64,000 bases of DNA from Streptomyces celluloflavus. GTDB lineage: Bacteria; Actinomycetota; Actinomycetes; Streptomycetales; Streptomycetaceae. The notes below the pieces were generated by a model. That model ran no database searches. It was not told the DNA's origin and saw only the letters and a list, made by a program, of their open reading frames with translations. Shown piece by piece: positions 23,165 through 32,383 of the stretch; positions within the stretch are counted from its first letter, which is position 1, and each line of letters begins with the position of its first letter. Location of the stretch: the NCBI GenBank assembly GCA_000720995.1, contig JOEL01000025.1, forward strand, positions 1-64,000, in the 5' to 3' direction. A program made the position numbers and the translations under genes.

Positions 23165-23932
23165 ATGAGCAAGCACGCACTCCTGGAGGTGATCGCGCTC
23201 GGTCCGCAGGACGCGATCGCCGCACAGGCCGGCGGAGCCGACCGCCTGGAACTGGTCACCGATATGGCGGCCGACGGGCTCACCCCGCCGCGGGCCGCCT
23301 TCGCGGCGATCCGGGCGGCCGTCGATATTCCGCTGCGGGTGATGCTGCGGGCCGCCGACGGCTTCGCGGCGGGCGATGTGGCGGCGCTGTGCGAGGACGC
23401 CGCGGCACTGCGGGCGGAGGGCGCCGACGAGTTCGTCCTCGGCTTCCTGACGCCCGACGGGCGGCCCGACCTGGACGCCGTACGGGCGCTGGCCGAGGTG
23501 ATCGACGGCTGCCGCTGGACCTTCCACCGGGCCATCGACCGGGCCGCCGACCGGGACGCGCTGCGCAAGGAACTGGCTGTGTTCACCGGGGCCGCCGGGG
23601 TCGCCGGGCCCGGCGACCCGTCCGGTCCGGGCGGTCTCGACACCTACCTGACGGCCGGTGCCGTGGCGGGGGTCGATACGGGGCTGCCGACCCTGCTGGC
23701 CGAACAGGCCCGCACGGCGGCCGGTGAACCCGGGTACGCGCCGCGGATCCTGGTCGGCGGTGGGCTCACCCTCGGACAGCTGCCGACGCTGCGCGCGGCC
23801 GGCCTCGACGCGTTCCACATCGGCGGCGCGGCCCGCCCGGCCGGCTGGTCCGCTCCGGTGGACGCGGCGGCGGTACGGGAGTGGCGGGAGGCGCTGGACG
23901 GGGCGGTGGACGGAGCGGTGGCCGTGGGATAG
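23165..23932 (+). CDS. cutC: CutC-family protein (copper homeostasis protein homologue)
   Basis: A 255-residue TIM-barrel protein. LLEVIALGPQDAIAAQAGGA opens the barrel; ADRLELVTDMAADGLTPP and CRWTFHRAIDRAADRD are CutC signatures; RILVGGGLTLGQLPTL closes it. CutC was linked to copper tolerance, but the biochemical role is unsettled. ATG 23165 is preceded by GGGGTC. The upstream region holds a DasR-like site, which would place the gene under amino-sugar control; this is unusual for a copper gene and is taken up as a finding. Confidence 0.88.
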   Translation: MSKHALLEVIALGPQDAIAAQAGGADRLELVTDMAADGLTPPRAAFAAIRAAVDIPLRVMLRAADGFAAGDVAALCEDAAALRAEGADEFVLGFLTPDGRPDLDAVRALAEVIDGCRWTFHRAIDRAADRDALRKELAVFTGAAGVAGPGDPSGPGGLDTYLTAGAVAGVDTGLPTLLAEQARTAAGEPGYAPRILVGGGLTLGQLPTLRAAGLDAFHIGGAARPAGWSAPVDAAAVREWREALDGAVDGAVAVG

Positions 23933-24199
23933 GCCCGGCCGCCAGGGTGCGGGGGCCGCCGCGGTGGGGCGGCCCTCCTCATCTAGGATTCGGCTGCGGC
24001 CGGCGGGGCGTCGGCGGCCGCGCTGCGCCGCCCGTCACCAGGGGCGCGCAGGGGTTCCGCGGATCGACGATGGTGTGAATCCGAGGCGGATCGGGCGTTC
24101 ATCGCCTGCTTGCCCGTAGCGGGTTTCCTGTCCGAGTGATCGCATGTGAGGGTCGTCGCCAAGCCCGTATTGATCAGGGGAGAGGCGAGGTGCCGGCCC

Positions 24200-25198
24200 G
24201 TGCTGAAAGAGACAGTCTTCCGGAGCGAGGAACTGCCTGCGGCGGATCGGTTCGAGGTCTGGCGCGAGCTCATCGGCCATACCCACGCACCCGTAGAAGT
24301 CGCCAGCGAATTTTCGGCAGAATATGATGCGCATTATCGCGTGCTGGAGCTCGGTGCGATTCGTGTATGGCCGGTGACCTGCCATCCGTTGCAGTTCCAG
24401 CGGACGGCGAAGCTGATCCGTCAATCCGATCCCGAGCAGTATCACCTCGCGCTTCCGCTGTCGGGCGTCAACCGGATGTCCTGGGATGACCAGAAATCCG
24501 AGTTCAACTCCTACGAATTGCACCTCTGTGACAGTTCGCGGATTTTCGAGCTGAACATGAACGCCGTCAATGATCACGGGTACTTCGCAGGGATGGGGGT
24601 TGATGTTCCCAAGGCGTTAATGCCGTTGTCGGCAGACCGGATGGACCGGCTGTTCGGACAGGGAATATCAGGGCGTGCGGGAATCGGTGGGCTCATGACC
24701 CAGTTCCTGCTCCAAATCGTCGAGAACAGCGCGTCGTACGAGCCTTCCGACGGGCCCCGTCTGGAGACGGTGCTGATAGATCTGCTCGCCGCGGTGTTCG
24801 CCCGTGCCCTCGATGACGACAGCGCCTGCCCGCCCGAATCGCATCAGCGTACTCTGACCCTGCGCATCAAGGCATTCATCCAACAGCACCTGCACGACCC
24901 CCAGTTGACCCCGCGCAACATCGCTGCCGCACACCACATCTCCGTCAGCTATCTGCACCGCCTCTTCCAGCAGGAAGGCGGCACGGTAGCCGGCAGGGTC
25001 CGCCACCAACGCCTGGAACGCGCCCGTCGCGATCTCGCCGACCCTGCCCAGCGGGCCATCCCGATCCACACCATCGCCGCCCGCTGGGGCTTCCCCCGCG
25101 CAGCCGACTTCAGCCGCGCCTTTCGCACCGCCTACGGCGTCCCGCCCCGGGACTACCGGCACCACGCCGTGCGGACAGCCGGCCGCGTCAACCAGTAG
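24200..25198 (+). CDS. AraC-family regulator with a TTA codon
   Basis: A 332-residue protein. The N-terminal AraC-binding-like domain reads LPAADRFEVWRELIGHTHAP and later IRQSDPEQYHLALPLSGVNR. The C-terminal two-helix-turn-helix domain (about 225-325) has LTPRNIAAAHHISVSYLHRL and TIAARWGFPRAADFSRAFR, ending YGVPPRDYR. GTG 24200 is preferred: GAGG lies 9 bases upstream and the family N-terminus begins there, although GTG 24146 is also in frame. Leu is encoded by TTA at 24617-24619, implying dependence on the bldA tRNA. The N-terminal half has lower GC than neighbours. Confidence 0.85.
   Translation: MLKETVFRSEELPAADRFEVWRELIGHTHAPVEVASEFSAEYDAHYRVLELGAIRVWPVTCHPLQFQRTAKLIRQSDPEQYHLALPLSGVNRMSWDDQKSEFNSYELHLCDSSRIFELNMNAVNDHGYFAGMGVDVPKALMPLSADRMDRLFGQGISGRAGIGGLMTQFLLQIVENSASYEPSDGPRLETVLIDLLAAVFARALDDDSACPPESHQRTLTLRIKAFIQQHLHDPQLTPRNIAAAHHISVSYLHRLFQQEGGTVAGRVRHQRLERARRDLADPAQRAIPIHTIAARWGFPRAADFSRAFRTAYGVPPRDYRHHAVRTAGRVNQ
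24617..24619 (+). other. In-frame TTA (bldA-dependent) codon
   Basis: TTA encodes Leu in the stretch KALMPLSADR of the AraC-type regulator. In Streptomyces only the bldA tRNA reads TTA efficiently, so translation should rise late in development. Confidence 0.85.
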
Positions 25199-25520
25199 AC
25201 GCATTGCGAAGCGGGAGTGGTCTCTGTGCTAATGACCCGGAGCGGTTTGCCGCGCATCATGGGAATGCGTTTTTGGAGCATTGGCCGGCCCAGAGGGGGT
25301 AATCGTGAGCCACAGGCGCGCCACTCTCATCCGACTGTGCAGGGAAGCGGTATTCCATGAGGGGGTTCATGGACGGTGCGACAAGTTATTACCGGACGTC
25401 GCAAAGCTATATGCGTGATGCGCCTGAACGGCCAGGGAAGCGCACCCCGGAGGGGTGGTGCGGGGCCACTTGCGGCGGGGACACGGGGGTGCTCCGCGGC
25501 ATGGCCTCGCCCGTTACCGG
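25199..25520. other. Gene-free spacer between convergent genes
   Basis: 322 bases between the AraC-type regulator and the MFS gene. The composition is AT-richer than average around 25370-25420. I see no convincing ORF and no strong hairpin. Confidence 0.45.
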
Positions 25521-26819
25521 TCACCTGGCGCCTGCCGAGTCCGTAACGCCCGCTGTGCCCGTGACACCCGTGGCGTCCGTAACGCCTGTGGTGCTCGGCG
25601 CGGTCGATGCCGCCGCCGTCCGGCCGGCCGGACGCCGGCGGGTCGTAACGGCGGACAGGGTGAGCGCGACGAGGGCCAGTGCGGCGGAGGCGAGCGGGAA
25701 CCAGTGGGTGCCCAGGACGGTGATGGCCAGGCTGCCGGCGCCGCCGGCCGCGGCCATGCCCAGGTAGAGGGCGCTGCTGTTCAGTGAGATCAGCAGCGGT
25801 GCGGCGGGCGGGTCGAGGGAGACCAGGCGGTGCGGCAACGCGACCGAGACCGCCCAGCCCGCCAGCGGGGCGACGGCGGCGTAGACCAGCGCGCCCGGCA
25901 TCGACCCGGAGAGCCAGGGAAGGGCGACGTAGACGGCCGCGACCACGGTGCTTCCGACGAGCAGTACGGTCCGTACGCCCAGCCGGTCCACGGCCCGGCC
26001 GCCCAGCCAGCTGCCGGCGACCGACGCGACGCCGGCGACCAGCAGGATCACGGTGAGCCGTCCCGCGTCGCCACCGGTCGCCGGGCGCATCGCCGTACCG
26101 AGATAGATGTAGACCAGGTTGAAGGCGAGCAGGAACACCAGGGTGGTGCTCGCGGCGCCCAGGGCGCGGCGGTCGCGCAGCGGGGCCAGCCGGGCGCGCA
26201 GACCGGGCGCGGCGGCCGGGGCCGGGAGGTCGCGCAGCAGCAGGGCGAGGCCGAGGAAGGCCGCGGCCCCGAGGGCGGCCACCAGCCACATGGTCAGCCG
26301 CCAGTCCGTACGCCCGATGTACGTGCCCAGGGGGACGCCGAGCGCGGTGGCCACCGTCATCCCGCCCAGGACCGTGGCGAGCGCCCGGCCGCGCCGCTCG
26401 GGCGGTACGAGGGTGGTGGCGACGGCGTTGGCGGTCGGGGTGTAGAGCGCGGCACCGGCCGCCGCTAGGACCCGGGTGGCCAGCAGGACCGGGTAGTTCT
26501 CGGCCACGGCGCTCAGGACGTTGGCCACGGTGAAGACGGTGAGCGCGGTCAGCAGCAGGCGGCGGCGCGGCCACCGGGCGGTGGCGGTGGCGAGGACCGG
26601 GGCGAGCAGCGCGTAGGAGAGGGCGAAGACGGTCACCATCTGGCCGGCCTCCTGGACGGAGACCTCCAGATCGCGGGCGACCAGGCCGAGAATTCCGGCC
26701 ATCACCATGGAGTCGGTGCCCATGGCGAAGGCGCCGAGGGCCAGCAGGAGCAGCCGGAGCCGGGAGCGGGAACGCGGTTCGGAAGGCGGCTGGGGGTGGG
26801 GACGGGCATGCGGACGCAC
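25521..26819 (-). CDS. MFS exporter, DHA1 family (AraJ-like)
   Basis: A 432-residue protein with 12 predicted membrane helices. LLLLALGAFAMGTDSMVMAG forms TM1 and ATARWPRRRLLLTALTVFTV contains motif A. It belongs to the sugar/drug efflux type of DHA1 transporters. The C-terminal about 40 residues are a Thr/Gly/Val repeat (TGVTDATGVTGTAGVTDSAG) encoded by 15-bp-like repeats. The GTG start lies next to the divergent ArsR-type gene and its palindromic operator, so expression is probably repressed by that regulator. The substrate is unknown. Confidence 0.82.
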   Translation of the reverse strand: MRPHARPHPQPPSEPRSRSRLRLLLLALGAFAMGTDSMVMAGILGLVARDLEVSVQEAGQMVTVFALSYALLAPVLATATARWPRRRLLLTALTVFTVANVLSAVAENYPVLLATRVLAAAGAALYTPTANAVATTLVPPERRGRALATVLGGMTVATALGVPLGTYIGRTDWRLTMWLVAALGAAAFLGLALLLRDLPAPAAAPGLRARLAPLRDRRALGAASTTLVFLLAFNLVYIYLGTAMRPATGGDAGRLTVILLVAGVASVAGSWLGGRAVDRLGVRTVLLVGSTVVAAVYVALPWLSGSMPGALVYAAVAPLAGWAVSVALPHRLVSLDPPAAPLLISLNSSALYLGMAAAGGAGSLAITVLGTHWFPLASAALALVALTLSAVTTRRRPAGRTAAASTAPSTTGVTDATGVTGTAGVTDSAGAR

Positions 26820-26861
26820 GGATGTTCCTCCCGGTACGCGCCGGACGGGCGCGACAGGTAA

Positions 26862-26879
26862 GTTTGATGTGCGTCAAAC
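26862..26879. promoter_or_regulatory. Perfect 6-bp-arm palindrome between MFS and ArsR-type genes
   Basis: GTTTGA, a 6-base spacer, then TCAAAC. A further TCAAAC half-site follows at 26902-26907. This is the likely operator controlling both divergent genes. Confidence 0.6.
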
Positions 26880-27024
26880 AATATGGACTGTTGGAAGGAT
26901 GTCAAACGGTTCGGGGATCGGTGTGGCCGGTCCCGGGGCCGGTGCGGGAGCCCGTGCGGGCGGCGGTCCGGGAGTCGGTACGGTCGGTGGTGCGGCCGGC
27001 AGGACGGTCGGGACGGAGGCCGGG

Positions 27025-27405
27025 ATGAACGACGCCGAGCCGCTGAAGCGGCCGGAAAACGAGATCGGCGACGGTGAGCTGCTGGAGCAGCCGGACGCCG
27101 CGGACATCGAGCTGGTGAAGGTGTTGCACGCGCTAGGCGACCCGACGCGGTTGCACCTCTTCCGGGTCTACGCGGACGGGGAGCGGTACAGCTGCTCCTC
27201 CGAGCGGCTGGGCGTCGGCCATCTGCACAAGTCGACGGTGTCGCACCATATGCGGATCATGCGCGAGGCCGGGATCACCGCCACCCGGGCCGTCGGGCGC
27301 AACCGCTACGTACGGCTGCGCCGCGCCGACCTCGACGCACGCTTTCCCGGCCTGGTGGAGACGCTCCTCAGGGCATACGAGGGGAACGCCCCTCAAGTCC
27401 CTTGA
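27025..27405 (+). CDS. ArsR-family winged-helix regulator
   Basis: A 126-residue protein. The winged helix spans about 30-115: ELVKVLHALGDPTRLHLFRV, then GHLHKSTVSHHMRIMREAGI and RNRYVRLRRADLDARFPGL. ATG 27025 has GGAGG 6 bases upstream. A longer frame from 26899 would add a Gly/Ala/Arg-rich leader and is less likely. It is divergent from the MFS exporter with a palindrome between them. No metal-binding Cys cluster is evident, so it probably senses a small molecule exported by the MFS protein. Confidence 0.8.
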   Translation: MNDAEPLKRPENEIGDGELLEQPDAADIELVKVLHALGDPTRLHLFRVYADGERYSCSSERLGVGHLHKSTVSHHMRIMREAGITATRAVGRNRYVRLRRADLDARFPGLVETLLRAYEGNAPQVP

Positions 27406-27407
27406 GG
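27391..27407. terminator. Hairpin across the ArsR-type stop codon
   Basis: CCTCAAG-TCC-CTTGAGG has perfect 7-bp arms and contains the TGA stop (27403-27405). A second CTTGAGGGG copy follows at 27417-27425. It is a weak candidate terminator. Confidence 0.4.
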
Positions 27408-27516
27408 TTCAGGGGGCTTGAGGGGCGTAATGGCTCCGAGGGCCTCGGTAGGACGCGGGGGCTGGGGAGGACGCGGGGCCTGGGGGACGCGAGGGCCTGG
27501 GGGCGATGGCCCGCCC

Positions 27517-29766
27517 TCAGAGGAGGGCCGCCCCGGTCCCGTTCAGCTGCGCCGGCAGCGGGGCCGCGTGGATCACCATCAGGCCGGAGACGGGGCGGGT
27601 CAGGCTGACGTACAGCCGGCGCAACCCGGTGCGCTCGTCCGGTTCGCCGTCGACGATCGCCGCCGGCTCGTCCAGCACCACGTAGTCGTACTCCAGACCC
27701 TTGGCGAGCGTGGCGGGCACCAGCGTCAGCCGGGACTCGGCGGAGGTCTCCTCGCCGGGCGCCAGGCAGGTCACCCCGGTCGCCTCCAGGGCCGCGCGCA
27801 GCACCGGGACGCGGGCGTCGGCCGCGATCAGCCCGATCGACCCCTCCTTCGTCAGCGCCTCGTCGCAGGCCGCCAGGACGGCGGCGTCCAGATCGTCCGC
27901 CGCGACCGTACGGATCTCGAAGTCGCCCGCGGACTCGCGGATGGACGTGGCCTCCGTCAGATCGGGGGCGATGGCCGGCAGCAGCCGGGACGCGTACGCG
28001 ATGACCTCGCGCGGCACCCGGAAGCCCTGGGTCAGCTCCTCGACGGCCGAACCCGGCTTGCCCAGATGGGCCAGCGCCTCCTCCCAGGTGTCGGTCGCCC
28101 ACGGCGTCGTGCCCTGCGCGATATCGCCGAGGATCGTCGCCGAACCCGTCGTACAGCGGCGGCCCACCGCGCGGTACTGCATGGGGGAGAGGTCCTGCGC
28201 CTCGTCCAGGACCACATGCCCCAGCGAGTGCGTCCGCGTGATCAGATCCGTCGCCTCGTCGATCAGCACCGTGTCCGCGGCGGACCACTTGGCGCTCTTC
28301 GGGCTGCGGGCCGGTTTGGCCCACAGGATCGTCCGCTGCTCCTCGGGCGTCAGGATGTCCGCCGCCTGCTCGGCCAGGAACTCCGCGTCACCCAGCAGCC
28401 GCAGCACCAGCTTTGCCGGATCGACCGGCGGCCAGACCTCCTTGACCACGGCCTTCACGGCGGCGTTGCGGGCCACCGCGTCCTGCACCCGGTCGTCCGG
28501 CGCCTCGCCCGCCTGTTCCATCCGCACCAGTACGGCGTGCGCGATCCGCTGCGGCAGCGCCTCGCGCGCCGCCCCGTAGCGGATGTCGCGGTCCATCAAC
28601 TCCCGTACGATCTCTTCCAGTTCATAGGCCGGGACGCGCCAGCGGCGGGAGCCGCGGACGACCATGCACGGCTCCACGGGCAGCGTGATGTGCGAGCGGA
28701 CGGCCCGCCGCAGCACCTCGGCCATCCGCGCGTCACCCTTGACGGTCGCCGCGGCCGCGCCGTCCGTCCCGCGCACCTCGACATGCGCCACCAGGTCGTC
28801 GACCGTGGCCTGCTTGACCTCCAGCTCGCCCAGGGCCGGCAGCACCTGCTCGATGTAGTTCAGGAAGGAGCGGTTCGGGCCGATGACCAGGGTGCCGGAG
28901 CGGGCCAGCCGCTCCCGGTGCGCGTACAGCAGATACGCGACACGGTGCAGACCGACCGCCGTCTTCCCGGTGCCCGGCGCGCCCTGCACACAGACCGAGC
29001 CGCCGATCCCGGCGCGCACGATCTCGTCCTGCTCCGGCTGGATCGTCGCCACGATGTCCCGCATCGGGCCCACGCGCGGCCGCTCGATCTCCGACTGGAG
29101 CAGCCGGCTGGTCTGTGCGGCCTCCGCCGGATCGGTGAGGTGTTCGTCCTCGTACGCGGTCAGCTCGCCCGCCGTGTAGCCGAACCGGCGGCGCAGTTCG
29201 AGGTCCATCGGGTCCTTCTTGGAGGCCCGGTAGAACGGCTGGGAGACGGGTGCGCGCCAGTCGATGACCATGGGGTCGCCGCCGGCGTCGTGGACGTGCC
29301 GTCGCCCGATGTAGAAGTTCTCGCCCGTCCGCGGCCCGCCCGCGCCCTCGTCGGAGGCGCTGTCCGCCGCGCCCTTCGACGCGCCCTCGGCGAGACCGAG
29401 CCCCGGTGCGTGCAGGTAGTCGAGGCGGCCGAAGAAGAGCGGGGTGTGGGCGAGGTCGGCGAGGGCCTTGATCCGGGCGTCGATCTCGCCCTGGAGGACC
29501 TCGGCGTTGACCCAGTTCGCGGTGACGTCGGCGATGTTCAGCGCCTCGGCGTCCTCGCGCATGGCGCGCAGCGCGGCGCGGGAGGCGGCGAGGTGGGCGC
29601 GTTCGCGCTGGAGGGGGTCGGGGGCGGCGGGGCCGGCAGGGGGCGTTTCGGGCCGGTGGGCGGCCGGGCGGGGTACGTCGGGCCGGGGGCCGGCCGGCTG
29701 TGCGCCGCGGGTGGCGGGGGCGCCGCTCGGGTCGGTGGGGGGTGACGGGTGGGCGTGCGAGGGCAC
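27517..29766 (-). CDS. HelD-like superfamily 1 helicase (RNA polymerase recycling factor type)
   Basis: A 749-residue protein. After about 45 Pro-rich residues, a coiled-coil-like segment (LQRERAHLAASRAALRAMRE) leads to Walker A at about 261-269 (QGAPGTGKTAVGLHRV), Walker B VVLDEAQDLS, and late motifs ATLAKGLEYDYVVLDEP and RLYVSLTRPVSGLMVIH. This is the actinobacterial HelD arrangement; HelD enzymes clear stalled RNA polymerase using ATP. GTG 29766 has GGAGG 7 bases upstream and was preferred over the longer frame. It is monocistronic as far as visible. Confidence 0.85.
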   Translation of the reverse strand: MPSHAHPSPPTDPSGAPATRGAQPAGPRPDVPRPAAHRPETPPAGPAAPDPLQRERAHLAASRAALRAMREDAEALNIADVTANWVNAEVLQGEIDARIKALADLAHTPLFFGRLDYLHAPGLGLAEGASKGAADSASDEGAGGPRTGENFYIGRRHVHDAGGDPMVIDWRAPVSQPFYRASKKDPMDLELRRRFGYTAGELTAYEDEHLTDPAEAAQTSRLLQSEIERPRVGPMRDIVATIQPEQDEIVRAGIGGSVCVQGAPGTGKTAVGLHRVAYLLYAHRERLARSGTLVIGPNRSFLNYIEQVLPALGELEVKQATVDDLVAHVEVRGTDGAAAATVKGDARMAEVLRRAVRSHITLPVEPCMVVRGSRRWRVPAYELEEIVRELMDRDIRYGAAREALPQRIAHAVLVRMEQAGEAPDDRVQDAVARNAAVKAVVKEVWPPVDPAKLVLRLLGDAEFLAEQAADILTPEEQRTILWAKPARSPKSAKWSAADTVLIDEATDLITRTHSLGHVVLDEAQDLSPMQYRAVGRRCTTGSATILGDIAQGTTPWATDTWEEALAHLGKPGSAVEELTQGFRVPREVIAYASRLLPAIAPDLTEATSIRESAGDFEIRTVAADDLDAAVLAACDEALTKEGSIGLIAADARVPVLRAALEATGVTCLAPGEETSAESRLTLVPATLAKGLEYDYVVLDEPAAIVDGEPDERTGLRRLYVSLTRPVSGLMVIHAAPLPAQLNGTGAALL

Positions 29767-30215
29767 GGCGTTGCCTCCGGTGGGTGTCACACGGCGGGCG
29801 CGCGCCACGGAGAGCGGGCACGGCGGGCCGGTGGTCGGTGCGTAGGGCGGGTCGTCGGCGTGATGCGAAGGACCGGCCGGTTTCCGTCCGGTCGGCGGCA
29901 CTCCTCGACGGGAGGCAGGGCAGACGCGCGATTGTAGTCAGCGGCTTTTCGGGGCGCCAACGAATATTTGGTGGTCGTGGCGATGTGGCGGCTGAAGTGG
30001 CTGCGGTGGCTGGAGCGGTTGTGGTGGCTGATGCGGTTGTGCTGGCTCTGGTGGTCGTGGTGCTCGTGGTGGTCGGGGTGTACTTGCGACGGATCCCTGA
30101 GGGGTGCCGTCCATCTCCCGTAGGGGATGGGTGGGCCCGCGGTCTGACTTCCGACCGATGCGGGATGGACCCGTGGGCCGATGTGCGGCGGTCACGTGAA
30201 AACCATCATGGAGTC
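29767..30215. other. Gene-free stretch with GTGGCTG-type repeats
   Basis: 449 bases. At 29983-30080 short GTGGCTGCGGTGGCTG-like units repeat irregularly, producing spurious Trp-rich or Val-rich frames. I see no gene with a ribosome site. Confidence 0.5.
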
Positions 30216-30434
30216 ATGAGCAGCGCAACGATTTCCTCCGCCATCGCACACCCGTCCTCCCTGCACCCGTCCTCCCTGCACCCGGCCAAGGGCGCCGCCG
30301 CCTTCGGCACCGACCCCGTCGCGGGCGCCGCCCCCGCGGACCGCCATGCCCTGGGAAACGCGTTCCGCGCGGTCGGAGTCTTCGCCGCGGCCGCGTTCGG
30401 CGTCCTGGTCATGGGCGAGTACGCGGACGATTGA
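30216..30434 (+). CDS. Small single-helix membrane protein
   Basis: A 72-residue protein. The N-terminus repeats HPSSLHPSSLHP; the C-terminal part, LGNAFRAVGVFAAAAFGVLV followed by MGEYADD, is a predicted membrane helix with a short acidic end. I recall similar small Streptomyces proteins ending in this pattern, but no function. GGAG lies only 2 bases before the ATG, so the start may be read differently. Confidence 0.5.
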   Translation: MSSATISSAIAHPSSLHPSSLHPAKGAAAFGTDPVAGAAPADRHALGNAFRAVGVFAAAAFGVLVMGEYADD

Positions 30435-30674
30435 CGGCCGGATCCCGGATGGGAGGAGGGGGATGGACGGGCCCACCGGGGCGTCGCATATGTACCTGAA
30501 CGCGTGCGCGCAGCGGCCGCGCTCGCCCAAACCATGCACAATCGCGCACAATCACACACAAGGAGTCGATCCCGAATAGACACCCGGGTGACCGGAATCC
30601 GTTACGGGCGGTCGGCCCCGATCCACTAGCGTCGCCGCAGAGAGCACGCTCAGGGCGACGAGGAGGGTCAGGAG

Positions 30675-31961
30675 ATGTCTGCCGCCGACGGTAGGGGGAC
30701 GTGGACGTGGAGGCAGACCAGGGCCCAGTGCCTCGCGAACCCACGCCGACTGGTGATAGCCGTCCTGCTGACCGTGGCATCGCTCGCCGGGGCGTGGGTG
30801 GTGTACACGTTCGTGAAGCTGCCGATGGCCGACATAGTCGTCTACCGCGCGGAGGGCGAGGCCGCCGCCACCGGCGGTGACCTGTACGGCTTCACCGTCA
30901 CCAGATGGGCGCTGCCGGCCACCTACCCGCCGTTCGCCGCCCTGCTCTTCATCCCCACGACCTGGCTCTCGCTCGCCACGCTCAAAATCATCGGCGTCGT
31001 GGTCAACGCGGGGCTGCTCGCCCTGCTGATCCACCTCTCCTGCAAGGCCGCCGGAGTGCGCAGGTCCGCCTACACCGCGCCCGCCGTCCTCGGAGCCACC
31101 GCCCTCGGCGTCTGGCTCGAACCGGTCTTCCAGACCTTTGTCTTCGGCCAGGTCAACCTCGCCCTGGCCTGCCTGGTCCTGTGGGACCTCTCCCGCCCGG
31201 ACGGTGCCCGCTTCAAGGGCCTCGCCACCGGCATAGCGGCCGGAATCAAGCTCACCCCCGCGATTTTCGCCGTCTATCTCCTCGTCACCGGCCGGGTGAA
31301 GGCCGCGCTCACCGCCCTCGCCGGGTTCGCCGGCTCGGTGCTGATCGGGCTCCTGGTGCTGCCCGGTGCGAGCGTCGAGTTCTGGACGCAGCGGATGTTC
31401 GAGACGGGCCGCGTCGGCAAGGCATGGATCGTCGACAACCAGTCCCTCCAGGGGCTGATGGCCCGAGTCCTGCACACCCCCGAGCCCGGCATCGTCTGGG
31501 CGGTCGCGGCGCTGCTCACCGCCGGGGCCGGGCTCTACGTCGCCCGGCGGGTCTACGTACGGCGCGGCCTGGACAACTGGGGCGTGCTCTGCACCGCCGT
31601 CACGGCCCTGCTCGTCTCGCCGATCAGCTGGTCCCACCACTGGGTCTGGTGCGTCCCGCTGATCGTCACGCTCGCCGCCCACGCCCGCGATGTCACCTGG
31701 CGCTGGGCGCTGGTCGGCGCGGTCACGCTGGTCTTCACCGCGCGCAGCCACTGGCTGGTCCCGCACGCCGGCGACCTCGACCTGCACCTGCCCTGGTGGC
31801 ACCAGCCGTTCGCCGCGCCCTATCCGGTGCTCGGACTGGCCCTGCTGGCGGCGGTGGCCTGGTGGACGCGGTACGGCCCCGGCAGCCCCGGACAGCCGGG
31901 CCTGATCCCGCAGCCCCGCGCCGACCGGCCGCGACTGAGCACGGAGTCCCGGGCGGGCTGA
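30675..31961 (+). CDS. GT87-family (DUF2029) membrane glycosyltransferase
   Basis: A 428-residue polytopic membrane protein with about ten helices. The first extracytoplasmic loop has MADIVVYRAEG, the acidic region expected in GT-C glycosyltransferases, followed by YPPFAALLFIPTTWL. SWSHHWVWCVPLIV near residue 315 is characteristic of the GT87 mannosyltransferase family (PimE-like), which uses polyprenyl-phosphate sugars. AGGAGG lies 8 bases before ATG 30675. The acceptor is unknown; lipid or glycoprotein mannosylation is plausible. Confidence 0.8.
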   Translation: MSAADGRGTWTWRQTRAQCLANPRRLVIAVLLTVASLAGAWVVYTFVKLPMADIVVYRAEGEAAATGGDLYGFTVTRWALPATYPPFAALLFIPTTWLSLATLKIIGVVVNAGLLALLIHLSCKAAGVRRSAYTAPAVLGATALGVWLEPVFQTFVFGQVNLALACLVLWDLSRPDGARFKGLATGIAAGIKLTPAIFAVYLLVTGRVKAALTALAGFAGSVLIGLLVLPGASVEFWTQRMFETGRVGKAWIVDNQSLQGLMARVLHTPEPGIVWAVAALLTAGAGLYVARRVYVRRGLDNWGVLCTAVTALLVSPISWSHHWVWCVPLIVTLAAHARDVTWRWALVGAVTLVFTARSHWLVPHAGDLDLHLPWWHQPFAAPYPVLGLALLAAVAWWTRYGPGSPGQPGLIPQPRADRPRLSTESRAG

Positions 31962-32365
31962 CCCCCGCCGGCCCCGGGCGGATGCCCTCCGCCGGAACGA
32001 CGGCCCGCCCGGCGTCCGTGGGCTACGCAGCACGGGGCGCGCTCCTCGGGCGTGCCCGGCCCTCGGGCGTGCCCGGCCTCCCCAGACCTGCCTGGCCCTC
32101 AGGCGTGCCCGGCTCTCAGTGGTCCCCGCTCCTTAGGCGTGCCCGCCCTCAGAGGCTCCGGCCCTGAGGCGTGCCCTGCCTTCAGAGGTCTCCGCCCCTC
32201 GGGCGTGCCTGCCCCTCAGAGGTCCCCGCCCTCCCCAGCGTGCCTGGTCCTCAGGCGTGCCCACCCCCAGTGGTCCCCAGCCCTCAGCGGTCCCCGCCCC
32301 TCAGAGGTCCCTGCCCCTCAGACATGCCCGCTCCTCAGCCGTCCCCGCCCCCAGGCGCCCGCCCC
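31962..32365. other. Gene-free spacer dominated by degenerate 16-17-bp repeats
   Basis: 404 bases between the GT87 and XPB genes, which converge here. It is filled mostly by the repeat array annotated separately; the first 75 bases are ordinary GC-rich sequence. No terminator other than the repeats is visible. Confidence 0.6.
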
Positions 32366-32383
32366 TCAGATGTCCCCGCCCGT
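32050..32383 (+). repeat. Degenerate minisatellite, unit about 16-17 bp
   Basis: Roughly 18-20 copies alternate between CCCTCAGGCGTGCCCG-like and CCCCTCAGAGGTCCCCG-like units. The final unit encodes the last residues and stop of the XPB gene (GGDI-stop on the minus strand), so the array abuts or invades the gene's 3' end. Confidence 0.75.

Noticed and set aside
26707..27024. Long N-terminal extension of the ArsR-type regulator
   Set aside because: It would cover the promoter and palindrome; ATG 27025 has a proper ribosome site.
29983..30123. 46-residue Trp-rich ORF
   Set aside because: Arises from GTGGCTG-type repeats, lacks a ribosome site, and other frames are equally repetitive.
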